Part shown: positions 25,633-34,372 of the stretch, piece after piece
Position numbering within the stretch: position 1 is the first letter of the stretch
Layout of the letters: the number at the start of each line of letters is the position of its first letter
Assembly (NCBI GenBank): GCA_903827945.1
Contig: CAIKKN010000022.1
Span: 1 to 47,357 of the forward strand
Origin: an uncultured Actinomycetes bacterium
Lineage (GTDB): Bacteria > Actinomycetota > Actinomycetes > Nanopelagicales > Nanopelagicaceae
Direction: 5' to 3'
DNA length: 47,357 nucleotides
Notes under the pieces: generated by a model
The model's input: only the letters and a program-made list of their open reading frames with translations
The model's database searches: none
What the model was told of the DNA's origin: nothing
Program-made: the position numbers and the translations under genes

Positions 25633-26510
25633 GAAAATAACTCCTTAAGCGCCGCGAGATTTTGTTCAGCCGAAGGAACTTTGTGATGCCACTCGGCACG
25701 ATTTTCCATAAAGGAGACGCCTTTGCCTTTTACTGTATTGGCGATGATGCAGCGAGGTTTCTCATTCCCTCCGCGGCGAATAGCATCCAAGAGTTCCAGC
25801 GGCTCATGACCGTCAACTATCTGAACATCCCACCCAAAACTTTCCCATTTCCCGTCAAGCGGGTCCAATCCATTTGTATCTTCCGTGCCCGCACCTTGTT
25901 GTAAACGATTTCTATCGATGATCACAATAAGGTTTGAGAGTTTGTATTGGCTTGCCGTCATGGCCGCTTCCCAATTGGTTCCCTCTTGTAATTCGCCATC
26001 GCCAAGCACTACAAATGTTCTGTGGTCTTGTTTTTGAATATTTGCAGCAATTGCGACGCCAACGGCGATTGGTAACCCGTGTCCAAGCGGACCTGTACTT
26101 GTTTCGATTCCAGAAATTTTTCCCTTACTTGGATGGCCGTTTAACATCGACATCGGTTGCATAAATGTAGAAAGCTCGTGCGGGTCGAAGTAACCCGAGT
26201 GAGCCAGAGTTGCATAGAAAGCTGCTGCGCAATGGCCTTTCGACAAAATAAACCAATCGCGGTTTTCCTTTGCGGCATCTGAAGGATCAATATTGAGTTC
26301 AGCAAAATATAGTGTGGTGAGAATGTCGATGACGGAGAAATCTCCACCTACATGTCCCATCCCAGCGATCTGAATCATTGCCAATATTTCTGTACGGGCA
26401 AGGCGAGATTGCTCGAGAATCATGTAGCGGGTACGGGCGGCATCTGACTCGGAAATCTCCTTGCGGAAGGCTTTCCAGAGCTCAATTTGTGCTGGACTAT
26501 TCGGGAGCAT
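25629..26510 (-). CDS. transketolase, N-terminal subunit (split enzyme)
   Basis: A 293-residue TPP-binding half of transketolase. GHVGGDFSVIDILTTLY is near residue 52, and STGPLGHGLPIAVG near 140. The TPP/metal motif lies in GDGELQEGTNWEA, near residues 174-186, followed by DRNRLQQ. It is the first gene of the two-gene minus-strand operon. AGG lies 6 nt before the ATG. Its promoter faces away from the SorC-family regulator gene. The product would bind TPP and Mg2+ and needs the partner subunit for the PYR site. Confidence 0.9.
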   Translation of the reverse strand: MLPNSPAQIELWKAFRKEISESDAARTRYMILEQSRLARTEILAMIQIAGMGHVGGDFSVIDILTTLYFAELNIDPSDAAKENRDWFILSKGHCAAAFYATLAHSGYFDPHELSTFMQPMSMLNGHPSKGKISGIETSTGPLGHGLPIAVGVAIAANIQKQDHRTFVVLGDGELQEGTNWEAAMTASQYKLSNLIVIIDRNRLQQGAGTEDTNGLDPLDGKWESFGWDVQIVDGHEPLELLDAIRRGGNEKPRCIIANTVKGKGVSFMENRAEWHHKVPSAEQNLAALKELFS

Positions 26511-26546
26511 GAATACCTATTCACTAGTGCATTTTCTTGCAGTCGA

Positions 26547-26592
26547 ATCATCGCACCTCTGGGTTGAATGTCAAGAGTGAATAAAGATTCAC
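26547..26592 (-). promoter_or_regulatory. transketolase promoter with adjacent inverted-repeat operator
   Basis: On the minus strand, TTGACA (26569-26574), a 16-nt spacer and GATGAT (26547-26552) form a good promoter for the transketolase pair. Directly upstream, GTGAAT (26577-26582), AAAG and ATTCAC (26587-26592) form a perfect 6-bp inverted repeat. It would also cover the -35 region of the divergent regulator gene. A further ATTCAC lies near the transketolase start, at 26519-26524. Confidence 0.5.
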
Positions 26593-26613
26593 CTCGGTCT
26601 AGACTTCTGAGCT

Positions 26614-27588
26614 ATGGCAGCAAAACTTTCTAACTCGTCAAATGAAGACTTGCGCTTGATCACCAAGATTGCGCGGCTTTATTACGAGCAATCTCTGAGC
26701 CAACCTGTCATTTCTCAAAAACTTCATATTTCACAATCGAGAGTTTCGAGGTTATTGAAGAAAGCTGGTGAGATTGGAATTGTGCGCACAACCGTGATCA
26801 ACACTGGAGCCATTCATGCTCCACTCGAAGATTTGCTTGAATCAAAATTTGGATTATCAGAAGTTGTAGTGGTTGAGACTTCAGATTTAGAAGATGAGAA
26901 AAGCATCAACTTGACACTTGGTTCTGCTGCAGCAAATTATCTAGAAGCAACTCTTACCGGAGGGGATTCAATCGGTATTTCTTCGTGGAGTTCAAGTCTT
27001 CTTGCAACGGTAGATGCCATGCGACCAAAGCTCAACAAAGTTGCAGATCGTGTTGTGCAAGTTATTGGTGGAGTTGGTGAGTCCAGCGCACAATCACATG
27101 CGATTCGACTTACAAGCAGGCTGTCGGAGGTAACAGGCGGAAAAGCTGTTTACCTAGCTGCTCCAGGACTCGTCAACACAAGTGAAATCCAAAAATCTCT
27201 TGTAGCTAATCCAAACATTTCAGAAGTCCTTCAACTAACAGAAAAACTTTCTCTACTCCTTGTAGGTATTGGAAGCATTGAACCATCCAAACTTCTTAAG
27301 GAAAGTGGCTTTACTCTCAAAGCGGTAGAGAAAGCAGAACTCGTAAAAGCTGGAGCGGTAGGGGATGTTTGTCTGAGATATTTCGATGCACAAGGCAAGC
27401 ATGTGAAATCATCTCTTGATAAGAGAATCATTGGCATCTCGGAGGAATCAATTAAAATTGTCCCGCGACGCGTCGCCGTTGCCGGTGGAGCTAAGAAGTT
27501 CAAAGCGATTAAAGCTGCTGTATTAGGTGGCTGGGTAAATGTTCTGATCACTGACTCTAAAACGGCAGAAAAGTTGTCGCAAATCTAA
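26614..27588 (+). CDS. SorC-family sugar-responsive transcriptional regulator
   Basis: A 324-residue protein. An N-terminal helix-turn-helix spans about residues 22-58 (LSQPVISQKLHISQSRVSRLLKKA). It is followed by a sugar-phosphate-binding effector domain of the SorC/DeoR type, with GDSIGISSWSS near 120, VVQVIGGVGE near 148 and the C-terminal VAVAGGAKKFKAI. Such regulators sense a phosphorylated pathway intermediate. EryD of the Brucella erythritol operon is a member of this family. The gene is divergent from the transketolase pair and just upstream of the FGGY kinase, its likely targets. TAGACT 8 nt before the ATG suggests a leaderless transcript. Confidence 0.88.
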   Translation: MAAKLSNSSNEDLRLITKIARLYYEQSLSQPVISQKLHISQSRVSRLLKKAGEIGIVRTTVINTGAIHAPLEDLLESKFGLSEVVVVETSDLEDEKSINLTLGSAAANYLEATLTGGDSIGISSWSSSLLATVDAMRPKLNKVADRVVQVIGGVGESSAQSHAIRLTSRLSEVTGGKAVYLAAPGLVNTSEIQKSLVANPNISEVLQLTEKLSLLLVGIGSIEPSKLLKESGFTLKAVEKAELVKAGAVGDVCLRYFDAQGKHVKSSLDKRIIGISEESIKIVPRRVAVAGGAKKFKAIKAAVLGGWVNVLITDSKTAEKLSQI

Positions 27589-27598
27589 GTACGAACTC

Positions 27599-27627
27599 TT
27601 GACGGAGATGGTTGTGCATCATAGGCT
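27599..27627 (+). promoter_or_regulatory. promoter of the FGGY kinase-isomerase operon
   Basis: TTGACG (27599-27604), a 17-nt spacer and TAGGCT (27622-27627) lie in the 79-nt gap before the kinase. An AAGG ribosome-binding site follows close to the ATG. Confidence 0.4.
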
Positions 27628-27667
27628 TGCATAACTAAGTAACATTGAATAGAAATTCAAGGTAACC

Positions 27668-29131
27668 ATGGCGACGTCAGCACAACTAGTGCTATCCATC
27701 GACCAAGGTACAAGCGCGACTAAAACACTGCTCCTAGATTCTTCTGCAAAAATAATTTCGCGCGGAGAATGTTCGATTTCGCAATCGCATCCTGCCAATG
27801 GATGGATTGAGCAAGATCCCAATGAAATCGAAACAAGTGTCTATCAAGCCATTCAGCAAGCGCTTGAGGGGTATGAGATTTCTGATGTGGTTGTTGTAGG
27901 AATTAGTAATCAACGAGAATCGGTTCTTCTTTGGAATAAAGAAAGTGGCGAAGCAATCTCCCCTGTCGTAAGTTGGCAGGATTCACGCACTACAGAAATT
28001 TGTAACGAGGTTGCAACGAGTGGTGCAAGGGACCGTGTGGAAGAACTTAGTGGCCTTCCGCTTGATCCGATGTTTTCGGCCCCAAAAATCCGATGGTTGC
28101 TCGACAAATATGATCCAACAAGACAAATGTCCGCATCGGGAGCATTGGCAGTGGGAACCATCGATTCCTGGTTGACCAGAAGTAGAGGCAATCACTCGAT
28201 TGAGGTAGGAAATGCTTCGCGTACCCAGTTACTCGACATCCAAAGTGGAAAGTGGTCCGAGGAACTTCTTTCGATTTTTAAGATCCCGTTGGAAGTACTT
28301 CCTGTTGTGCGATCGTCTAATTACTCTACGCAGCTTCATCGCGAGGGAGCCCTGGGTTCCATTCCGGTGCGCGCCATTTTGGGTGATTCCCATGCTGCTC
28401 TTTATGGTCACGGGATTCAATTGCCAGGAAGAGCTAAAGTCACTTACGGAACCGGCTCCTCGGTTATGTCCCTAACTTCTGAGGTGGCTGCTTCAAATAG
28501 CGGGATATGTAGAACGATTGCGTGGGCTATTGGAAGCAACATTACTCATGCAGTGGAAGGAAATATTCGCTCAGCTGGCGCAACACTAAAGTGGCTTTCA
28601 CAAATAACGGGGTTAGATGTTGCAACACTTGTTTCACTGGCGGAGAACGCTAAAAGGACAGAGCTTCAAATAGTCCCGGCATTTAATGGCCTTGGAGCAC
28701 CTTGGTGGGATTCTCAAGCAAAAGGAATGCTCACTGGCTTAACCCTTGCCGATGGACCAGCCGAATTCGCCAGAGCAGCTATTGAGTCGATTGCTCTTCA
28801 AGTTCATGATGTTGTTCTAGTCATGAATTCCATTGGATCAGAGATTAATTCATTGGATGTTGACGGTGGGGCAAGCGCGAATGATGGATTAATGCAACTT
28901 CAAAGTGATCTATTGCAAATGAAGGTGAATCGCCCACAATCATCTGATTATTCAGCACTCGGTGTCGCTTACCTGGCAGGGATCGAAGCAAAGGTATGGG
29001 CCGGGGATATCTTAAAAAACGGGAAGACGCAAATTTTTTCACCGATGAAAACGGTCAAAGAAGTCGAAGAAGTCGTATCGCAGTGGAAGAGATCGCTTTC
29101 GCTTGCACGAAATTATCCAAAGCCAGAATAG
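27668..29131 (+). CDS. FGGY-family carbohydrate kinase (glycerol-kinase-like)
   Basis: A 487-residue, two-domain sugar kinase. SIDQGTSATK at the N-terminus is the phosphate-binding loop. NQRESVLLW and WQDSRT follow, then SGLPLDPMFSAPKIRWLL, YGTGSSVM, FNGLGAPWWDSQAKG and the adenine-site DGGASANDGLMQLQSD. These resemble glycerol kinase closely, but the context argues for another polyol or ketose: it is followed by a xylose-isomerase-like protein and lies near a split transketolase. EryA (erythritol kinase) and apulose kinase are both FGGY members, so either fits. Glycerol is the fallback. The regulator gene is just upstream. Confidence 0.85.
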   Translation: MATSAQLVLSIDQGTSATKTLLLDSSAKIISRGECSISQSHPANGWIEQDPNEIETSVYQAIQQALEGYEISDVVVVGISNQRESVLLWNKESGEAISPVVSWQDSRTTEICNEVATSGARDRVEELSGLPLDPMFSAPKIRWLLDKYDPTRQMSASGALAVGTIDSWLTRSRGNHSIEVGNASRTQLLDIQSGKWSEELLSIFKIPLEVLPVVRSSNYSTQLHREGALGSIPVRAILGDSHAALYGHGIQLPGRAKVTYGTGSSVMSLTSEVAASNSGICRTIAWAIGSNITHAVEGNIRSAGATLKWLSQITGLDVATLVSLAENAKRTELQIVPAFNGLGAPWWDSQAKGMLTGLTLADGPAEFARAAIESIALQVHDVVLVMNSIGSEINSLDVDGGASANDGLMQLQSDLLQMKVNRPQSSDYSALGVAYLAGIEAKVWAGDILKNGKTQIFSPMKTVKEVEEVVSQWKRSLSLARNYPKPE

Positions 29132-29147
29132 AAATCGAGGAAATAGA

Positions 29148-30122
29148 ATGAGCACAGAGCGCAAATACACCGGTGGAATGTGGGTTTACGGTCAGATCAT
29201 CGACCGATACGCAACGGACGGCTACAACGAACCACGTGCAACTTTAGATATCGTGAAAGATGCCAAGGAGAGTGGTCTTTCCGGAATCGATATTAATTAT
29301 CCGTGGCCAGAAAAAGATTTAACACCCAAAGAATTTAAGTCAACGTTGGATGCTGCAGGTCTAGATGCGGTCTGTATTACTCCTTCGATTTATAGCCGTA
29401 AGTATCGCTCAGGTTCCTTTTCCAGTTCAGATGCCCAGGTGCGCAAGGCAGCTAATGATTTGGCTGATGAATCTGTTGATGTTGCGAATCAAATGGGAGC
29501 AAAGTATGTGAAATTTTGGCCGGGCCAAGACGGTTACGACTACCCGTTCCAAGTTGATTACACAGAACTTCGCAAACATGGTTTAGGCGGAATTCGCTCT
29601 GTCGCACAGAACCACCCCAAGACGCAGTTTGCTATTGAATATAAATTGAAAGAGCCACGTACTCGCTTGCTGTGGAGTACCGCGAATGCTTCGCTGATAA
29701 ATATCGCAGAAGTGGGAGTAGATAATCTCGGCCTTGTAATCGACTTTGGCCATTCACTCTTTGCGAAAGAGAATCCAGCCGAGGTACTCAGTTTGATTCA
29801 CGGTCAAGGTCGCCTGGTTGATATCGAGCTGTGCGACAACTATCGCGAATGGGACGACGATCTGACTGCAGGTTCAATTCACCTTGTAGAAACCCTTGAA
29901 TTTCTCTACACAGTGAAGAAAATTGGCTGGGAATCAGCTCTCAAGCTCGACCTCTTCCCTTACCGCGAAAGTCCTGTTTCGGCAGTGAAGGAAAGCGTTA
30001 CAACCCTACGCAAGCTTGAAGCATGCGTAGATCGCTTGGATTTCGCAGCACTTAACGCGGCGCAATCCAAGCATGATGCTATGGCGGTTCAGGGCATCAT
30101 TCGAGATGCTTTAATAAAGTAG
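29148..30122 (+). CDS. xylose-isomerase-like TIM-barrel sugar isomerase/epimerase
   Basis: A 324-residue TIM barrel of the AP-endonuclease-2/xylose-isomerase superfamily. KFWPGQDGYDYPFQ near 115 matches the sugar-isomerase substrate loop. Likely metal ligands are the Glu in AIEYKLKEP near 162, Asp/His in VIDFGHS near 202, and the Asp-rich DNYREWDDD near 238. The ligand set suggests aldose-ketose isomerisation of a free sugar. ATG at 29148 has a GAGGAAA ribosome-binding site. It is in an operon with the FGGY kinase: isomerise, then phosphorylate. D-apiose isomerases and EryC-type proteins belong to the same broad fold. It abuts the convergent dehydrogenase stop with no gap. Confidence 0.8.
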   Translation: MSTERKYTGGMWVYGQIIDRYATDGYNEPRATLDIVKDAKESGLSGIDINYPWPEKDLTPKEFKSTLDAAGLDAVCITPSIYSRKYRSGSFSSSDAQVRKAANDLADESVDVANQMGAKYVKFWPGQDGYDYPFQVDYTELRKHGLGGIRSVAQNHPKTQFAIEYKLKEPRTRLLWSTANASLINIAEVGVDNLGLVIDFGHSLFAKENPAEVLSLIHGQGRLVDIELCDNYREWDDDLTAGSIHLVETLEFLYTVKKIGWESALKLDLFPYRESPVSAVKESVTTLRKLEACVDRLDFAALNAAQSKHDAMAVQGIIRDALIK

Positions 30123-31196
30123 TTACGGAATTAATGAAACTTTGATTGACTCAGTTCCTGCATCCACCATATCCAGACCTTTTTGGAAGTCGGCAAGAGG
30201 GAACTGATGTGTACAAATTTCATCGAGCGGCAAAATTCCTGATTCAATCATTTTGATTGCAGCTGGCCAGCAATTTTGTCCAAGGTGGGCTCCGAGAACA
30301 TCGAGCTCTTTGTCATCCGAGATAATCGACCAATCAACGGTTACATCCTCTTTAAAAACTGAATAGAGAACGAAAGTTCCTAATTTGCGAAGCATTTTTA
30401 ATCCCTGGGGAACTGCTGCTGGGTGACCAGTTCCTTCTAGGTAGATATCGGCTCCGTATCCTTCAGTTAGGTCAAGCACCTTCTGAATAGCATCTTCTTT
30501 GCCGACGTTGATTGTGATGTCGGCGCCACATTTCTTTGCGACAGCCAACTTACGATCATCAAAATCAAGAACAACTAGTAGGCGAGGATTCTTTGCACGT
30601 GCGCCTGCCACCATGCCAAGTCCAATTGGACCGGCTCCTGCAACAACTACAACGTCATCGAATCGAATGTTGGCGCGTTCGACCGCATGTAAAGCGCATG
30701 AAAGCGGTTCAACGTATGCAGCGTGCCAAGGCTTTACCGACTTTGAAATTTTGTGAACCAGGGCTTCGACAGGGAAAACCATGTATGAAGCCATTGCGCC
30801 AGGAGTTACTCGTTGGAATCCAAAGAGCGTGTGAGGTGCGCACATGTGATAGTCACCACGACGGCAATAACGACATTCGCCACATGGAACGATTTGTTCA
30901 GCAACAACTCGATCGCCAACCTTGACGTTCCAACGCTTTGCGGCAGCCTCGTCAAGTTCCACAATCTCACCAACAAATTCATGTCCAGGAATTACTTCTG
31001 TTTCAGCCCAAGCTGGGCGATTGGCATCTCCCCAAAACTTCGCAGCGCCGTGATAGCACTTTAAGTCGCTCGCACAAATTCCGACAGCTTCCACGCGCAC
31101 AAGAGCTTCACCTGGACCTGCTTTAGGAATATCTACTTCTTCCAGTTTGTAATCCATTGGTCCGTGGCAAATGACTGCCTTCATTTTTCCAGACAT
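30123..31196 (-). CDS. eltD: zinc-dependent polyol dehydrogenase, erythritol/L-threitol dehydrogenase-like
   Basis: A 357-residue medium-chain zinc dehydrogenase. The catalytic zinc ligands are Cys41 (GICASDLK) and His72-Glu73 (PGHEF). The structural zinc cysteines are 105, 108, 111 and 119. The Rossmann motif GAGPIGLG lies near 187. The CYHGAAKFWGD stretch near 47 resembles the erythritol/L-threitol dehydrogenase EltD of Mycobacterium smegmatis as I remember it. It would oxidise the tetritol to L-erythrulose with NAD. ATG at 31196 has GAAGGAG upstream. It is the last gene of the nine-gene operon. The symbol is given on motif memory and context, and other polyols are possible. Confidence 0.7.
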   Translation of the reverse strand: MSGKMKAVICHGPMDYKLEEVDIPKAGPGEALVRVEAVGICASDLKCYHGAAKFWGDANRPAWAETEVIPGHEFVGEIVELDEAAAKRWNVKVGDRVVAEQIVPCGECRYCRRGDYHMCAPHTLFGFQRVTPGAMASYMVFPVEALVHKISKSVKPWHAAYVEPLSCALHAVERANIRFDDVVVVAGAGPIGLGMVAGARAKNPRLLVVLDFDDRKLAVAKKCGADITINVGKEDAIQKVLDLTEGYGADIYLEGTGHPAAVPQGLKMLRKLGTFVLYSVFKEDVTVDWSIISDDKELDVLGAHLGQNCWPAAIKMIESGILPLDEICTHQFPLADFQKGLDMVDAGTESIKVSLIP

Positions 31197-31224
31197 TTTC
31201 AATCTCCTTCGCTTGCAGGGTTAA

Positions 31225-32013
31225 TTATGAAACGTTTGAAACATCGCTTTCCGACCAAAATTCATCTACCACTTCAACTAGCGCATCCGTCTCGTGAGCC
31301 ATGCGCCCTAAAAAAAGCCCATCAATACTCGTTGATACCTCTTCTAATAAACCAGGCCCAGCACTACCCCCATAAATTACCCAAAATTTTGAAAGGCCGA
31401 GCGTCAATGCCTCTTTGCGAATCGCCGCACAAATTCTATTGATGTGGGCAGGCGAAGCAGGCGCTTCGGCCCCGATAGCCCATGAAGGTTCATATGCAAT
31501 CACAGTTGGAGCGTCCTTATATTCGGGTGATGAGAGAAGTGCTGATTGAACTTGAGCGATTGTCTCTAGTTCTGCAGATTCATCATCGATATATGTCGCT
31601 TCTCCTACGCAAATCACAGGAGTAATTTCATTTCTATATGCGGCAATCACCTTCATCGCAATTTCGTCTTCATTTTCTTTGAAATGTGTGCGGCGCTCGT
31701 AATGTCCAATTGCAGCAAATTCACACCCAAGTTGCTTGAGTACGACGGGACTCACTTCTCCTGTCAGTGCACCTGAATCTTCATGAGACAAATTCTGTGA
31801 TCCGACAATCAATTTAGTTCCTTGAAAAATACTTTTGACATCATTAATGAGTGGATAACTAGGAAGTACAAAAATACTTAAGTAGTCTGAAATCACCGCT
31901 GGGTGCTCCGCTAGAAGTGACTTCACCTCCTTGACCCACGCGATTGTTGCCTCGCGGTCCATATACATCTTGAGACTAACGCCTACAACTTTTTCTGGGC
32001 GAATAAATGGCAT
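31225..32013 (-). CDS. lerI: triose-phosphate-isomerase-like enzyme, probable L-erythrulose 1-phosphate isomerase
   Basis: A 262-residue TIM-family protein. The catalytic positions are present: Lys in SLKMYM near residue 14, His in GHYERR near 108 and Glu in AYEPSWAIG near 179. The variations (LKMYM for NWKMN, GHYERR for GHSERR) are those of the EryH/LerI branch rather than housekeeping TpiA. That branch converts L-erythrulose 1-phosphate to D-erythrulose 4-phosphate. The start is ATG at 32013, 4 nt after the RpiB-type gene. A longer frame to 32082 would overlap that gene by 65 nt. A TpiA role is the alternative. Confidence 0.78.
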   Translation of the reverse strand: MPFIRPEKVVGVSLKMYMDREATIAWVKEVKSLLAEHPAVISDYLSIFVLPSYPLINDVKSIFQGTKLIVGSQNLSHEDSGALTGEVSPVVLKQLGCEFAAIGHYERRTHFKENEDEIAMKVIAAYRNEITPVICVGEATYIDDESAELETIAQVQSALLSSPEYKDAPTVIAYEPSWAIGAEAPASPAHINRICAAIRKEALTLGLSKFWVIYGGSAGPGLLEEVSTSIDGLFLGRMAHETDALVEVVDEFWSESDVSNVS

Positions 32014-32017
32014 CGTC

Positions 32018-32482
32018 TTAACAATTCGCTTCGTATTGGTTAATGAGTTCCACTTTTTCCGCGGAGGCAGACGTCGGATCAAAATTATAAGTAAGCCACT
32101 CTTTAACTAGGCGGCGGGCTAACTCAATTCCCACGACTCTTTGACCCATGCACAAAACTTGGGCATTGTTGCTGAGAACTGCTCGTTCGACAGAGAAACT
32201 GTCGTGAGCCGTTACAGCGCGAATGCCCTTTACTTTATTTGCTGCTATCGCGACGCCAAGCCCTGTCCCACAGATCAAGAGCGCACGATCAAATTCACCA
32301 GTTGCTACTTTTTCAGCCGCAGCCGTCGCGATGGATGGATAAGCGGTATGACTTTGAGCATCTACTCCAACATCTTCAACATTTCCGACGAGTGGATTCT
32401 TCAATAAATCAGCTTTGAGCGCCTCTTTATATTGGTATCCAGCATCATCGCATCCAATGACGATATTCAGCTTCCTATCCAT
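32018..32482 (-). CDS. derI: RpiB-type isomerase, probable D-erythrulose 4-phosphate isomerase
   Basis: A 154-residue LacAB/RpiB-family protein. Its N-terminus is [13 protein letters not shown], the catalytic cysteine lies in [16 protein letters not shown] near residue 68, and [16 protein letters not shown] is near 91. Members interconvert aldose and ketose phosphates. EryI/DerI members make D-erythrose 4-phosphate from D-erythrulose 4-phosphate. Placement between the TIM-like isomerase and the DhaK-type kinase points to that role. I start at ATG 32482, which puts the beta strand at the N-terminus; ATG 32491 or TTG 32503 are possible and would come closer to, or overlap, the kinase stop. Confidence 0.78.
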   Translation of the reverse strand: MDRKLNIVIGCDDAGYQYKEALKADLLKNPLVGNVEDVGVDAQSHTAYPSIATAAAEKVATGEFDRALLICGTGLGVAIAANKVKGIRAVTAHDSFSVERAVLSNNAQVLCMGQRVVGIELARRLVKEWLTYNFDPTSASAEKVELINQYEANC

Positions 32483-32495
32483 AAATGTCATATCC

Positions 32496-34220
32496 CTACT
32501 CAATTTCTCTAATGAGCGATGAAAGATCGGTTGTTATCAGTGAAAATGAGATGGCTCCAGGATCAGGATGGCCAACGCTTTTTTCCGCATGAGGGCGAGC
32601 TCGACCAATTTTTGGGAGCAAACTTGAAGTCGACTCCGCTGCCAACACGGAAGCTTTTGCTGCGGTATCCCAAGCATTGCCAAGGCTTTTCCCGGCTGAA
32701 ACTTCTGATTCAAGTGTCTGTGCAAAAGGAACTAGTGCATCAACAAGGGTCTTATCACCGAGTTGTGCTTTACCGAAAGACATTACTTCGTTCATTGCTC
32801 GAGCAATACTTTTTACAACAGATTGTGGGGTTGGTTTCGCAGAATCTCCGAGCTCTTTACCGATCTCGCGAAGAATAATTCCCCAGATTGCACCGGATGT
32901 TCCACCAGCGCGGTCTGCCCAAGAATCTCCAGCTTTTTCAAGGGTTGTTCCTACGCCTGCGTTAAGAGCAACAAACTTTTTCGCACCGGTGAGGGCTGCG
33001 TGTGTTCCGCGCGCCATACCAATTCCATGATCACCATCGCCGGCATAAGAATCAAGTTGACCAAGGTGAACTTCGTTCTTCGTGATAGTTGCATCGATAC
33101 TTGCAATAACTTTCTCTATGTTCTTTGCACAAGAAATAGATTCTGCGGAAGCTTCAGGAATCACTTCTTCTAGGATTTCAGTTCCTCCGAAGCTTCCATC
33201 AGAACCTGTTAACTGAACAGAACCCTTCTTGAATGCTGGCGTATATGCGGGAGCGGCCCATAAAGTTTCAAGTTCTTCGTTAAGCCACGTAAAAGTAAGC
33301 GATGCTCCCGCCATTTCAAAACTTGTAACCAATTCTCCAACTTCAGGTTCTACGATAGTGATGTTCTTTTCTTTTAAAAGTAGAGAAACAGATCGATAAA
33401 CAACGAAAAGTTCTTCGTACTTAACGCCACCGAGACCATTGAGAAGGACCACTATTCGCGCGCCTTCATTAGAACAACCTTCGGGAGTTTCCTCAAGCAA
33501 TCTCGCCACGAGATCTTTGGCCAAATCATTTGCTGTTGGAATTGGCGCTTCAGATAGCCCTGGCTCGCCGTGAATTCCAAGCCCAAGGGCCATAATGCCT
33601 TCTGGCACTGTAAATAGTGGGTGGTCTGCACCTGGAAGTGTGCAGCCCGAGAAGGCGACTCCTATTGTGCGCGTGCGATTGTTCGCATCCATCGCAACTC
33701 GCACTACTTCATCGAGGGAGTAGCCCGCATCAGATGCTGCTCCAGCAATTTTAAATACAGTGAGGTCGCCTGCAATACCGCGACGTTTGTGAATTTCAGA
33801 TTTGGAAGCACTCATAATGTCATCCGTGACAACCACGGTCTTGCATTGAATACCTTCAGAAATCAATCGGTCCTGCGCTTGATTGAAATTCATGACATCA
33901 CCGGCGTAATTTCCGTATGACATGAAGACGCCCGACTTACCAGCGGCGGACTTGCAAACATTATAAATTTGTTGTGCGGATGGGGAGGCAAAAACATTTC
34001 CCATCGCAGATCCGTGAGCAAGGCCAGGTCCAACAACACCAGAGAAAGCTGGGTAATGACCAGAGCCGCCACCGATAACAATTGCCACACGATCTGCCGG
34101 AGTTGCTTGTGCGCGTACAACGCCTCCGTAAACCGAACGCACCAAGTGTGAATTTGCAGCGACGAAACCTTCCGTCATTTCATCTACAAACTCGGAGGCA
34201 TCGTTAATCAGGTAAGCCAA
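32496..34220 (-). CDS. lerK: fused DhaK-DhaL kinase, probable L-erythrulose 1-kinase
   Basis: A 574-residue ATP-dependent kinase of the dihydroxyacetone kinase family. The DhaK domain (about 1-330) has [12 protein letters not shown] near 51-61 and the substrate-binding His217 in GLGIHGEPG, which forms a hemiaminal with the keto substrate. The DhaL domain (about 360-574) has the Mg/ATP loop [14 protein letters not shown] and [11 protein letters not shown]. LerK and DerK, which phosphorylate erythrulose, are members of this family. The context of EltD-, TpiA- and RpiB-like genes favours L-erythrulose over dihydroxyacetone. It starts with TTG at 34220; the nearby upstream ATG is out of register with a stop after three codons. 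Confidence 0.8.
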   Translation of the reverse strand: MAYLINDASEFVDEMTEGFVAANSHLVRSVYGGVVRAQATPADRVAIVIGGGSGHYPAFSGVVGPGLAHGSAMGNVFASPSAQQIYNVCKSAAGKSGVFMSYGNYAGDVMNFNQAQDRLISEGIQCKTVVVTDDIMSASKSEIHKRRGIAGDLTVFKIAGAASDAGYSLDEVVRVAMDANNRTRTIGVAFSGCTLPGADHPLFTVPEGIMALGLGIHGEPGLSEAPIPTANDLAKDLVARLLEETPEGCSNEGARIVVLLNGLGGVKYEELFVVYRSVSLLLKEKNITIVEPEVGELVTSFEMAGASLTFTWLNEELETLWAAPAYTPAFKKGSVQLTGSDGSFGGTEILEEVIPEASAESISCAKNIEKVIASIDATITKNEVHLGQLDSYAGDGDHGIGMARGTHAALTGAKKFVALNAGVGTTLEKAGDSWADRAGGTSGAIWGIILREIGKELGDSAKPTPQSVVKSIARAMNEVMSFGKAQLGDKTLVDALVPFAQTLESEVSAGKSLGNAWDTAAKASVLAAESTSSLLPKIGRARPHAEKSVGHPDPGAISFSLITTDLSSLIREIE

Positions 34221-34282
34221 TTTACTTCACCATTTCTTTTCGTTTTTTAATTTCTACTAATGTTTTTCTGGAATTTTCTTAG

Positions 34283-34344
34283 TTTGAAAGAGAGCACCGG
34301 TGCCTTCACCGAGAGTCGGGAACTCTGCGGTGCTCTCAATCAAA
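34283..34344 (-). terminator. strong intercistronic hairpin between binding-protein and kinase genes
   Basis: Perfect 10-nt arms GAGAGCACCG (34290-34299) and CGGTGCTCTC (34328-34337) are extended outward through AA to TTTGA/TCAAA. A second small stem, AGAGT/ACTCT, sits in the loop. It fills the 152-nt gap between the substrate-binding-protein gene and lerK. A short run of U's follows only weakly on the minus strand. It is probably an mRNA-stabilising or partly terminating element that keeps binding-protein levels above enzyme levels. Confidence 0.65.
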
Positions 34345-34372
34345 CCTCTGGCTATTACTTGTTAATTACTAC

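Noticed and set aside
30499-30925. Overlapping plus-strand ORFs opposite the zinc dehydrogenase
   Set aside because: They are shadows of the dehydrogenase gene, whose zinc ligands and Rossmann motif are intact.
31225-32082. Longer start for the TpiA-like gene
   Set aside because: The extra 23 residues overlap the RpiB-type gene by 65 nt and look like out-of-frame sequence; the ATG at 32013 follows the stop by 4 nt and gives the normal N-terminus.
32018-32482. Housekeeping ribose 5-phosphate isomerase B and triose phosphate isomerase
   Set aside because: Not excluded, but their pairing with a DhaKL kinase, an EltD-like dehydrogenase and a polyol importer, and the atypical TIM motifs, favour the erythrulose phosphate roles.
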